From: UBA1046 sp964624395
GTDB lineage: Bacteria; Bacillota; Clostridia; Saccharofermentanales; DTU023
DNA: 21,790 bases
NCBI GenBank assembly: GCA_964624395.1
Contig: CAZUWY010000032.1
Location: forward strand, 1-21,790
Direction: 5' to 3'
Of the stretch, positions 15,627 through 21,729 are shown in pieces (within the stretch, counting starts at the first letter, position 1; every line of letters begins with the position of its first letter). The position numbers and the translations under genes are program-made. The notes beneath the pieces were generated by a model. It was not told the DNA's origin and did no database searches. It saw nothing but the letters and a program-made list of their open reading frames with translations.

Positions 15627-16814
15627 ATGAGTAATAATCCCGATTATGCCCAATTAGCTTTGCAGCAACATAGAAAATGGCGCGGCAAGTTTGAGATTAA
15701 AGCTGTTGCGCCTGTCAGCAACAAGGAAGAGCTGGCCATAGCCTATACGCCTGGAGTGGCAGAACCATGCCTGGCGATCGAAAAGGATAAAAAGCTGAGC
15801 TATGATCTCACCCGGCGCTGGAATCTGTGCCTGGTTGTGACTGACGGCAGTGCAGTCCTTGGGCTTGGCAATATAGGTCCTGAGGCGGCGATGCCGGTCA
15901 TGGAGGGAAAATGCGCTCTCTTTAAGGCTTTTGGCGGGGTCGATGCCTTCCCCATCTGCATCAATTCACAAGACGTTGACGAGATCGTCAACACCATCTA
16001 TCGTATTTCTTCCAGTTTTGGCGGGATCAACCTGGAAGATATTGCTGCTCCCCGCTGTTTTGAGATTGAACGCAGATTAAAGCAACTATGCGATATCCCC
16101 ATTTTTCACGATGATCAGCACGGCACGGCAATAGTTACTTTCGCTGCTTTGATCAATGCCTTAAAGCTAGTTGACAAAAAGCTTTCGGAGGTGAAAATTG
16201 TTTTTAACGGAGCAGGAGCTGCCGCTTTGGCCATAACCCGCCTGCTCCTTTCTGCCGGCGCCAAAGACATTACTCTTTGTGATCTGGAGGGAATTGTCTA
16301 TCTGGGCCGAAAAAAGGATATGGATCCAGATAAGACAGAGATTGCCGCACTGACCAATCCCAGAGAGCTGAGAGGAACTCTTGCTGATGCACTGGTTGAT
16401 GCCGATGTGTTCATCGGGGTGTCTGCCGGCAACACTGTTAACCAGGAAATGGTCTCCTCAATGGCAAAAAAGGCGATAGTTTTTGCCTGTGCCAATCCCA
16501 TTCCGGAGATTTACCCGGAAGAGGCACTGGCTGGCGGGGCCGCTGTTGTGGCCACGGGAAGATCCGACTTTCCCAATCAAATAAATAATGTGCTGGCCTT
16601 CCCGGGAGTCTTTCGAGGCGCCTTTGATGTAAGGGCTTCTGAGATCAACGACGAGATGAATATTGCTGCCGCCCATGCGCTGGCGGATCTGGTCAGTAAA
16701 GAAGAGCTGGCAGCGGATAATATTATGCCCGAAGCCTTTAACCCCAAGGTGCGCGAGCAAGTGGCCAAGGCAGTCTCTGAGGCTGCTATTAAATCAGGAG
16801 TGGCAAGAATTTAA
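15627..16814 (+). CDS. malic enzyme (malate dehydrogenase, oxaloacetate-decarboxylating), short bacterial form
   Basis: The 395-residue protein is a short-form malic enzyme without the phosphotransacetylase-like extension of long MaeB. Motifs: YTPGVAEPCLAI (catalytic Tyr 40), VTDGSAVLGLGNIGP, the catalytic lysine K95 in MEGKCALFKAFGG, metal ligands E137-D138 in NLEDI and D162 in HDDQHGTA, the Rossmann loop FNGAGAAALAI (193-203), and RSDFPNQINNVLAFPG. It converts malate to pyruvate and CO2 with NAD(P). The acidic residue after the second strand (D219 in LCDLEG) mildly favours NAD, but cofactor choice is uncertain. GGAGG lies eight bases before the ATG. Its stop overlaps the next start (TAATG), so it is translationally coupled to an ABC transporter, an unexpected partner. 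Confidence 0.94.
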   Translation: MSNNPDYAQLALQQHRKWRGKFEIKAVAPVSNKEELAIAYTPGVAEPCLAIEKDKKLSYDLTRRWNLCLVVTDGSAVLGLGNIGPEAAMPVMEGKCALFKAFGGVDAFPICINSQDVDEIVNTIYRISSSFGGINLEDIAAPRCFEIERRLKQLCDIPIFHDDQHGTAIVTFAALINALKLVDKKLSEVKIVFNGAGAAALAITRLLLSAGAKDITLCDLEGIVYLGRKKDMDPDKTEIAALTNPRELRGTLADALVDADVFIGVSAGNTVNQEMVSSMAKKAIVFACANPIPEIYPEEALAGGAAVVATGRSDFPNQINNVLAFPGVFRGAFDVRASEINDEMNIAAAHALADLVSKEELAADNIMPEAFNPKVREQVAKAVSEAAIKSGVARI

Positions 16815-18583
16815 TGAAAAAAGGCATTGTAGGAAGATTTATTCAATACTATAAACCCTATCGCAGGACATTGTTTTTAGACCTGTTCAGCGCCGCTGTC
16901 ATCGGCGCGGTAGGGGTAACGTTTCCCATCGTTTTGCGCAGATTGACCGGGCAGATTTTTCTTCTTTCCGACACTGCCGAAATGATGCGCCAGATCTGGT
17001 ACAGCTGTGCCTTCCTGCTGGTTCTTTATATAATCGAGGCTGTTGCCACCTATTATATGGGCACTTATGGCCATATTATGGGCGCTAAAATGGAAGCGGA
17101 TATGCGCGATGATCTCTTCACCCATTTGGAAAAACTCTCCTTTTCTTTCTTTGATCTCACCAATACTGGCCAGATGATGTCACGCCTGGTCACAGATCTA
17201 TTTGATGTCACAGAATTGGCGCATCACGGCCCGGAGAATGTTTTTATGGCCTCTATCAAAATGATTGGCGCCTTTACAGTCCTTTTCCTCATCCATGTGC
17301 CGACAACACTGGTACTGTTGCTGGTGACCATTGCCATGTTCAGCTTTATTTTTATGATGCGGCGCAGGATGGAAAGAACCTTTATGGAAAACAGGCGCAG
17401 GATAGCAGATGTCAATGCCATAGTCCAAGACAGTATTGCTGGCATTCGCACCGTCCAGTCTTTTTCCAATGAAGATATGGAGGCCGAAAAATTCGGCGAA
17501 GGCAATCGACGCTTTCTCCAATCCAAGATCGATAATTATCTTGTAATGGGTGAATATATGTCGGTAAACGGCTTTATGCAAGGCATGATGTACCTTTCAG
17601 TCATACTGGCAGGCGGTTATTTTGTCTCGAAAGGTGAGATCCAGGCAGCGGATATCATCCTCTATGTCCTTTATATCAGCATGTTCTTGGATCCAATCAA
17701 GATGATGGTGAATTTTACTGAGCAGTTCCAGAAAGGAATGACGGGCTTTCAGCGCATGGTGGAGATTATCGATACTGAACCCGAGGTCCAGGACAGAGCT
17801 GATGCCAAAGAAATGGGAGTTTTGCAGGGCGAGATTGAATTTAAGGATGTCTCCTTTGAGTACCAGGAAGATGAACCAGTACTGCGTAATTTAAACGCCA
17901 TGGTGCCCAGAGGAGAGACGATAGCACTGGTCGGTTCTTCGGGCGTGGGCAAGACTACTTTTGTATCTCTGATACCAAGATTCTACGACGTCACAAGCGG
18001 TCAGGTGACCATCGACGGCTGGGATGTCAGGGATATGACCTTGAAATCTTTGCGCGCAAATATTGGGGTGGTTCAACAAGATGTCTATATTTTCAACTGC
18101 AGCATCAGGGATAATATTTCCTACGGGCGCCCGGAAGCCTCGGATGAAGAAATTATTGAAGCGGCCAAAAACGCCAATATCCACGATTTCATCATGACCC
18201 TGCCTGAAGGATACGACACTATTATGGGCGAGCGGGGCGTTAGATTCTCTGGCGGCCAGAAACAGCGTATTTCCATCGCCCGCGTCTTTTTGAAAAATCC
18301 ACCCATCCTGATACTGGACGAGGCCACCTCATCGCTTGACAATGAAAGTGAATTGTTTATTCAATCAGCGCTCGACGTGCTCTCGCGTGACCGCACCACT
18401 TTGGTCATAGCTCACAGGCTTTCGACGATCAAGAATGCTGACAGCATTTTAGTTCTGACAGAAGATGGTATTGCTGAGCAGGGCACGCATGATGATTTAT
18501 TGGCAAAAGGCGGCGTCTATTCATATCTTTACCATCTCCAGTTCGTCGACAAGGTGAAAGAGGCAAAAGGAGCCGCCTGCTAA
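16814..18583 (+). CDS. ABC transporter, fused permease/ATPase (MsbA/BmrA-type exporter)
   Basis: The 589-residue half-transporter has a six-helix exporter membrane domain (about residues 18-305) and a complete nucleotide-binding domain (about 340-580). Motifs: Walker A GSSGVGKTT (374-382), Q-loop in VVQQDVYIF, signature FSGGQKQR (478-485), Walker B ILILDEA (498-504) and H-loop H534 in IAHRLS. A full set of catalytic residues suggests a homodimer, although exporters of this type can also pair with a second half-transporter; none is adjacent. Typical substrates are lipids, peptides or drugs; none is indicated. Its ATG shares one base with the malic enzyme stop. AGGAG is about 12 bases upstream, rather far, consistent with dependence on coupled translation. 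A strong terminator follows. Confidence 0.93.
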   Translation: MKKGIVGRFIQYYKPYRRTLFLDLFSAAVIGAVGVTFPIVLRRLTGQIFLLSDTAEMMRQIWYSCAFLLVLYIIEAVATYYMGTYGHIMGAKMEADMRDDLFTHLEKLSFSFFDLTNTGQMMSRLVTDLFDVTELAHHGPENVFMASIKMIGAFTVLFLIHVPTTLVLLLVTIAMFSFIFMMRRRMERTFMENRRRIADVNAIVQDSIAGIRTVQSFSNEDMEAEKFGEGNRRFLQSKIDNYLVMGEYMSVNGFMQGMMYLSVILAGGYFVSKGEIQAADIILYVLYISMFLDPIKMMVNFTEQFQKGMTGFQRMVEIIDTEPEVQDRADAKEMGVLQGEIEFKDVSFEYQEDEPVLRNLNAMVPRGETIALVGSSGVGKTTFVSLIPRFYDVTSGQVTIDGWDVRDMTLKSLRANIGVVQQDVYIFNCSIRDNISYGRPEASDEEIIEAAKNANIHDFIMTLPEGYDTIMGERGVRFSGGQKQRISIARVFLKNPPILILDEATSSLDNESELFIQSALDVLSRDRTTLVIAHRLSTIKNADSILVLTEDGIAEQGTHDDLLAKGGVYSYLYHLQFVDKVKEAKGAAC

Positions 18584-18637
18584 AAGCATAAACTTAGCTT
18601 AAGATAAGGCAAGAAGGCAAAATATATTACTCAAAAG

Positions 18638-18675
18638 GCCAGCTAGACAAAACAATACTGTCTGCTGGCTTTTTT
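18638..18675 (+). terminator. strong intrinsic terminator after the ABC transporter
   Basis: GCCAGC (18638-18643) plus AGACA (18645-18649) pair with TGTCT (18659-18663) plus GCTGGC (18664-18669), an 11-base stem with one bulged T, followed directly by TTTTTT. It lies 54 bases after the stop and should end the malic enzyme-ABC transporter transcript. Confidence 0.92.
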
Positions 18676-18726
18676 AGAGATAGGGAAATATCTTGGCTAG
18701 CTTAAGCATAGTTGTTAGCAGAAGCC

Positions 18727-18780
18727 TATAATAAATAATGCTGGCGGCAAGAGAGTGAAAGATTGCCAGCAGGCTGGCAA
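18727..18780 (+). promoter_or_regulatory. -10-like box and TTGCCAGC palindrome upstream of the YbjQ-family gene
   Basis: A TATAAT at 18727-18732 lacks a convincing -35. Thirty bases downstream is a perfect palindrome, TTGCCAGC-AG-GCTGGCAA (18763-18780), ending about 30 bases before the ATG. A further GCTGGC (18740-18745) upstream can pair with the palindrome's left half, giving alternative stems. It could be an operator overlapping the leader or an RNA hairpin. The core TTGCCAG recurs at the operator-like site near 9500. Confidence 0.45.
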
Positions 18781-18810
18781 AAATATAACTTGATCTGATA
18801 GGAGGGCAAA

Positions 18811-19122
18811 ATGTTTTTAGTCAACACAGATTACATCCCGGGTAAAGAACTGGAATTTTTAGGGTTGGTGCAGGGCAGCACCATTCAGACCCGTCATCTG
18901 GGTAAGGATATCGGCCAGAGTTTCAAGCATTTAATCGGTGGTGAATTAAAAAGCTATAACGAGATGATGGCCAGTGCCAGAGATCTGGCACTGGAAAGAA
19001 TGACCGGAGAGGCTAGGGCTCTGGGGGCAGATGCCGTTATAAATATCCGTTTGGCTTCTTCAGCTGTCATGCAGGGTGCTGCAGAAGTCATGGCCTACGG
19101 CACAGCTGTTAAATTTCGCTAA
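18811..19122 (+). CDS. YbjQ/UPF0145 family protein (heavy-metal-binding-like domain)
   Basis: The 103-residue protein is full length for the YbjQ family, a small dodecin-like alpha/beta protein that forms pentamers in the structures known to me. Typical segments are the N-terminal GLVQGSTIQTRHLGKDI, the YNEMMASARDLALERM helix, and ALGADAVINIRLASS near the C terminus. The function is unproven; the family carries a 'heavy-metal binding' label without a clear metal site here (a single His and no Cys). AGGAGGG lies just before the ATG. It is preceded by a terminator and a palindromic leader, so it starts its own transcript. The next gene, DUF4234, is 93 bases away with an extended -10 between them. 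Confidence 0.9.
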   Translation: MFLVNTDYIPGKELEFLGLVQGSTIQTRHLGKDIGQSFKHLIGGELKSYNEMMASARDLALERMTGEARALGADAVINIRLASSAVMQGAAEVMAYGTAVKFR

Positions 19123-19171
19123 ATCTTAAATGCTACTGTGACTTTGGTTCTCATTCGCTCTTAGCGGCTTA

Positions 19172-19180
19172 TGCTATTAT
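19172..19180 (+). promoter_or_regulatory. extended -10 element upstream of the DUF4234 gene
   Basis: TGCTATTAT (TG-n-TATTAT) at 19172-19180 is 35 bases before the ATG at 19216. No proper -35 is seen at 17 bases; a TTGGTT lies too far upstream. Possible independent promoter for the small membrane protein gene. Confidence 0.35.
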
Positions 19181-19215
19181 CTGCCTAATAATCTCAAGCA
19201 AGGAAGTGGCTAAGA

Positions 19216-19653
19216 ATGCAAACAGAAGCTCCCTATACTCCGTCTGCTGCTCCCGTAGGTCAGATCAGGACTGATCGCGGCTTGCTGAAGCTGATCATAT
19301 TGTCTTTTCTGACACTCGGCATTTACTCGATCGTTTTTTACTCCGGGGTCTCCAACGATATCAATATCATAGCCAGCCGCTATGATGGTAAAAAGACCAT
19401 GCACTACGCTCTTTTACTTTTCCTGGCCGCTCCTTTTACTTTCTCCATCGCCTATTTTGTCTGGTTTCACCGGATTTCTAATCGAATTGGCGGAGAGCTG
19501 CGGCGCAGAAATGTCCCCTCAAACTTTAGTGCATCTACCTTCTGGCTCTGGAATATTCTGGGCTCTCTAATTGTGATAGGACCCTTTGTCTATATCTACA
19601 AGCTCTGCCAGGCCTGTAATGACCTGGCCGCCCATTATAATCAATTCGGTTAA
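19216..19653 (+). CDS. DUF4234 family small membrane protein
   Basis: The 145-residue protein has a proline- and charge-containing N terminus (1-22) and three hydrophobic segments (about 24-43, 63-83 and 109-128). The LTLGIYSIVFY stretch (32-42) is the usual hallmark of DUF4234 proteins, and the HRISNRIGGELRRR loop is basic and likely cytoplasmic. The function of the family is unknown to me. The gene follows the YbjQ-family gene on the same strand and is followed by a clear terminator. AAGGAAGTGG precedes the ATG at a slightly long distance. Confidence 0.85.
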   Translation: MQTEAPYTPSAAPVGQIRTDRGLLKLIILSFLTLGIYSIVFYSGVSNDINIIASRYDGKKTMHYALLLFLAAPFTFSIAYFVWFHRISNRIGGELRRRNVPSNFSASTFWLWNILGSLIVIGPFVYIYKLCQACNDLAAHYNQFG

Positions 19654-19706
19654 GCTGAAGGGCAAGCATCGATCAGAAATTATCCAGCAAGAATTTTGCG
19701 AGAAAG

Positions 19707-19743
19707 AAGGCAGTTATCACTTTGCTGCCTTTTGCTTTTCTTT
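19707..19743 (+). terminator. intrinsic terminator after the DUF4234 gene
   Basis: AAGGCAG (19707-19713) pairs with CTGCCTT (19725-19731) over an 11-base loop and is followed by TTGCTTTTCTTTT. It lies 53 bases after the stop. A second terminator-like stem, TAAGCT (19771-19776) with AGCTTA (19797-19802) then TTTTTT, follows 40 bases later. Confidence 0.75.
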
Positions 19744-19763
19744 TCTAAAGGTACTATTGATAT

Positions 19764-19791
19764 TTCTTTGTAAGCTTAGTGCTGCTTAAAG
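19764..19791 (+). repeat. 28-bp direct repeat, copy 1 (left of the flavoprotein gene)
   Basis: TTCTTTGTAAGC, three variable bases (TTA), then GTGCTGCTTAAAG. The same 12 + 3 + 13 arrangement recurs at 21356-21383 with CAT in the middle, so 25 of 28 bases agree. Each copy can fold through TAAGC/GCTTA. The two copies bracket the AT-rich flavoprotein gene, 1592 bases apart. Confidence 0.7.
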
Positions 19792-19851
19792 AGAAGAGCT
19801 TATTTTTTCTAATCCCGGCCAGCTTTTCTTCAAGGGAGAATTTTGGTTTAT

Positions 19852-19967
19852 TTCTTTGTTGACAAAGAAGATGCTCTATTTGCCCCCAAAAAGTGATGGG
19901 GGATTCCCGTAGTAAACATGCCAGCACAGATCTTCGTGACCTTCCTCACAACAATTGCCGCTGGCAT
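19852..19967 (+). promoter_or_regulatory. hairpin-rich leader upstream of the flavoprotein gene
   Basis: Three stems are visible: TTCTTTG/CAAAGAA (19852-19858, 19863-19869), CCCCC/GGGGG (19883-19887, 19898-19902) and ATGCCAGC/GCTGGCAT (19918-19925, 19960-19967). The last is followed by a T-rich stretch (19971-19982) resembling an attenuator. I do not recognise a known riboswitch class. The third stem overlaps a 25-codon ORF. The 360-base gap 19654-20013 otherwise holds the terminators and the repeat copy listed separately. Confidence 0.4.
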
Positions 19968-19995
19968 CAGTTATTCTTTTTTACATCCAGATTAA
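19918..19995 (+). CDS. possible 25-residue hydrophobic small protein or leader peptide
   Basis: An ATG at 19918 opens 25 codons ending in TAA at 19993-19995. The peptide starts MPAQIFVTFLTTIAAG and holds a nearly unbroken hydrophobic run of about 18 residues, enough for one membrane helix, ending in HPD. Its stop is immediately followed by the AAAAAGGAG site of the flavoprotein gene, an operon-like spacing. Against it: the only upstream purine block (GGGGG) is 15 bases away, and the codons overlap an inverted repeat, so the ORF may be accidental. I have a vague recollection of tiny Firmicute membrane peptides with similar N termini, but cannot confirm a family. Confidence 0.3.
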   Translation: MPAQIFVTFLTTIAAGISYSFLHPD

Positions 19996-20013
19996 AAAGG
20001 AGTGTGAAATCAG

Positions 20014-21213
20014 ATGAAGGAAAGAGTTGTCATCATTGGATCATCCATTACAGGCTTTTATCTTATGAATGAATTAGTTAAAAGAAATTTTGCTGGCAAG
20101 ATAACGATAATTGACGAAAAAGAGGATTACCCCTATAACACTTACCCGCTTTCCAAAGAATGGATGCTGGAAGAGGACAATCTAAAATCCCCTCTCCTGA
20201 AGGACAAGGAGTTTTATGAAGAAAACAAGATCGACCTGAGACTTAAGACAAAGGTTGATTTCATCAATCATAAAGATCAGTCAGTGACGACTCATCTCAA
20301 TGAAATTATTCCCTATGATCATTTAGTGATTGCAACAGGTTCCAGATTGAGAAAATTAAATTTGCCTGGTGAGGATGCTGAAGGTATTTTTTATCTTCGC
20401 AATTTTAAGGATGCCCAGAAAATCAAAGAATGGGCCAAGAAAGTTGAGCATGTGGCGATAATCGGATCCGGATTTATAGGTTTGGAATTAGCTTCGACCT
20501 TTTCTCAACTAGGTAAAAAAGTTTCAATCATAGAAAGATCAGGCAGGCCGCTGGGGAAGATATTAGGTGAACAAGTTTCAGATTATTTCGTGAAAATGCA
20601 TCAGGCACACAAGGTGAAATTCTTCTTCAAGGAAGAAACTGAAAAATTTATTCAGGATGAAACGGGAAAGGTTGCTGCGGTGCAAACAAAGAGTGGCAAA
20701 AAGATAGAAGCCGAGATGGTTTTAATTGCGGTGGGCGTTGAACCTAATATATCTTTTGTAGTCGATTCACTAGAAACAGATCGTGGCATTATCGTTAATG
20801 AGTTCGGTGAAACATCTTTAGCCAATATTTATGCGGGTGGAGATGTTGCTATGTGGCCCTATAAAAACAAACTGATTCACATCGAACATTGGGAAACTGC
20901 CTGGAGTCAAGGGATTTCCATCGCCCGAAACATCTTAAATAATAAAAGCAGTGCATATAGTGTAGATCCTTATTTTTGGACAGATCAATATGATGAAACT
21001 TTTGAGTATTTAGGCAATGCAAGAAGCTGGGACAAAACTCTTGCGTGGGGTGAGCTGGATGAAGGAAAATTTGCCGTTGCCTATCTTGATGAAAACAACT
21101 ATCCGCTGGCGATTCTTTTCGCCAATAAATCTGAGAAAAGAAAAGATATCCAGGAAATCTTAAACAAAAATCAGGCCCTGGACGAAAGTTCCTTGGCATT
21201 GGCCGGCGACTAA
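20014..21213 (+). CDS. FAD-dependent ferredoxin/rubredoxin-reductase-like oxidoreductase (BphA4/AIFM3 type)
   Basis: The 399-residue flavoprotein has an N-terminal FAD-binding fold, a central NAD(H)-binding fold and a C-terminal reductase domain, the plan of putidaredoxin reductase, BphA4 and related enzymes that move electrons from NADH to a ferredoxin or rubredoxin. Visible are ATGSRLRKL, the NAD loop GSGFIG (151-156) with acidic E174 after the second strand favouring NADH, YAGGDVA (273-279), EHWETAWSQG (291-300) and VDPYFWTDQYD (317-327), typical of the reductase C-domain. Oddity: the FAD loop reads GSSITG (9-14) with Ser at the second conserved Gly. The gene is visibly AT-richer than its neighbours, with one sampled 60-base line having 18 G/C against 39 in the malic enzyme gene. 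It is flanked by direct repeats, pointing to acquisition. AAGGAG is 11 bases before the ATG. No redox partner gene is in the window. Confidence 0.88.
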   Translation: MKERVVIIGSSITGFYLMNELVKRNFAGKITIIDEKEDYPYNTYPLSKEWMLEEDNLKSPLLKDKEFYEENKIDLRLKTKVDFINHKDQSVTTHLNEIIPYDHLVIATGSRLRKLNLPGEDAEGIFYLRNFKDAQKIKEWAKKVEHVAIIGSGFIGLELASTFSQLGKKVSIIERSGRPLGKILGEQVSDYFVKMHQAHKVKFFFKEETEKFIQDETGKVAAVQTKSGKKIEAEMVLIAVGVEPNISFVVDSLETDRGIIVNEFGETSLANIYAGGDVAMWPYKNKLIHIEHWETAWSQGISIARNILNNKSSAYSVDPYFWTDQYDETFEYLGNARSWDKTLAWGELDEGKFAVAYLDENNYPLAILFANKSEKRKDIQEILNKNQALDESSLALAGD

Positions 21214-21258
21214 AAAAAGGGCGGCAGCTTGACCAGTTAAAGACTCTGATTGGGCATG

Positions 21259-21316
21259 ATAGGCAAATATTGCTACGAGCAAGGGCTAAAAAATACTTGC
21301 CTATTTTAATAGGCAA
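21259..21316. repeat. nested hairpins with three ATAGGCAA/TTGCCTAT units
   Basis: ATAGGCAA (21259-21266), TTGCCTAT (21297-21304) and ATAGGCAA (21309-21316) allow two mutually exclusive stems. The tight one, TTGCCTATT-TT-AATAGGCAA, is perfect. A small TTGCT/AGCAA stem (21270-21274, 21278-21282) sits in the larger loop. On the - strand the tight stem is followed by GTATTTTTTAG, so it could terminate transcription arriving from the right edge; on the + strand A-rich sequence follows. Confidence 0.5.
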
Positions 21317-21355
21317 TAAAAATAAAAAAGTAGCTTGTAAAAAAACCAATCTCAC

Positions 21356-21383
21356 TTCTTTGTAAGCCATGTGCTGCTTAAAG
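21356..21383 (+). repeat. 28-bp direct repeat, copy 2 (right of the flavoprotein gene)
   Basis: Same order as copy 1 (19764-19791), with CAT as the three variable bases. Here the folding extends: TAAGC (21363-21367) with GCTTA (21376-21380), and CTTTG (21358-21362) with CAAAG (21384-21388) past a three-base bulge. It abuts the IS21-like tandem repeat. Confidence 0.7.
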
Positions 21384-21399
21384 CAAAGTACTCCCTCTT

Positions 21400-21457
21400 G
21401 GGGTGAAATATTCACTGATTAGTTATAGGGGTGAAATTATCACTGATTAGGGGCACA
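21400..21457. mobile_element. orphan tandem repeat resembling an IS21-family terminus
   Basis: Two 23-base units at 21400-21422 and 21428-21450 each read GGGGTGAAAT, three variable bases (ATT or TAT), CACTGATTAG, in direct orientation with a 28-base period. From memory, IS21-family elements of Firmicutes and Bacteroidetes carry such directly repeated GGGGTxAA..TTCACTGA blocks at their ends as IstA binding sites, with terminal 5'-TG..CA-3'. Here a CA dinucleotide lies at 21456-21457, which would place the element interior to the left. No istA or istB is present, so this is at most a remnant end. Confidence 0.45.
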
Positions 21458-21473
21458 GGGTTAATAGCAAAAT

Positions 21474-21525
21474 GAACTGCTTGTCCTGAAAGAGATTTAA
21501 GAAAACTTGAAAACGCAAGCAGTTC
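21474..21525. repeat. 10-bp inverted repeat in the gene-free right end
   Basis: GAACTGCTTG (21474-21483) and CAAGCAGTTC (21516-21525) are perfect inverted arms around a 32-base loop. There is no T-tract after it. It may be a mobile-element footprint or an RNA stem; the role is unknown. Confidence 0.4.
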
Positions 21526-21624
21526 CGAATACAAAACAGTTCTAAAATCACAATTTAACTTTAGAAAACCATGTTAAACTTAAGTTGAGCCGTAAACTGG
21601 AAACAAAAATAAGCACAGTAAAGC

Positions 21625-21664
21625 AAGGCTAGCATCCTTTTGTAAGTGGAAGTGCTATAGCCTT
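21625..21664. repeat. hairpin AAGGCTAGCA / TGCTATAGCCTT
   Basis: Arms at 21625-21634 and 21653-21664 pair with a two-base bulge around an 18-base loop. The loop contains TTTTGTAAGTGG, which is loosely like the start of the 28-bp repeat. Terminator-like shape without a clear U-tract. Confidence 0.35.
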
Positions 21665-21704
21665 TCTGGCATTAAGATTTCGGTATACAGCTCAGCTTAT
21701 TAAT

Positions 21705-21729
21705 GTTAAAAGAGGCTTACTCTTTTAGC
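21705..21729. repeat. short hairpin near the right edge
   Basis: AAAAGAG (21708-21714) pairs with CTCTTTT (21720-21726) over a GCTTA loop, extending to about ten pairs with one G-U. It is symmetrical enough to act as a bidirectional terminator. The stretch 21214-21790 (577 bases) contains no ORF that I can support; it holds only the repeats and hairpins listed here. Confidence 0.4.

Noticed and set aside
19859..19864. Perfect TTGACA as a -35 box for the flavoprotein gene
   Set aside because: No -10-like hexamer lies 16-18 bases downstream (GCCCCC is at that position), and the hexamer is part of a hairpin.
20849..21415. A 188-codon - strand frame starting inside the IS21-like repeat and running antisense to the flavoprotein gene
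   Set aside because: It begins with GTG in a repeat, overlaps conserved coding sequence, and its Cys/Phe/Arg-rich translation shows no domain.
21400..21450. Possible CRISPR array
   Set aside because: Only two units with a 5-base spacer and no cas genes; the spacing fits a transposon end far better.
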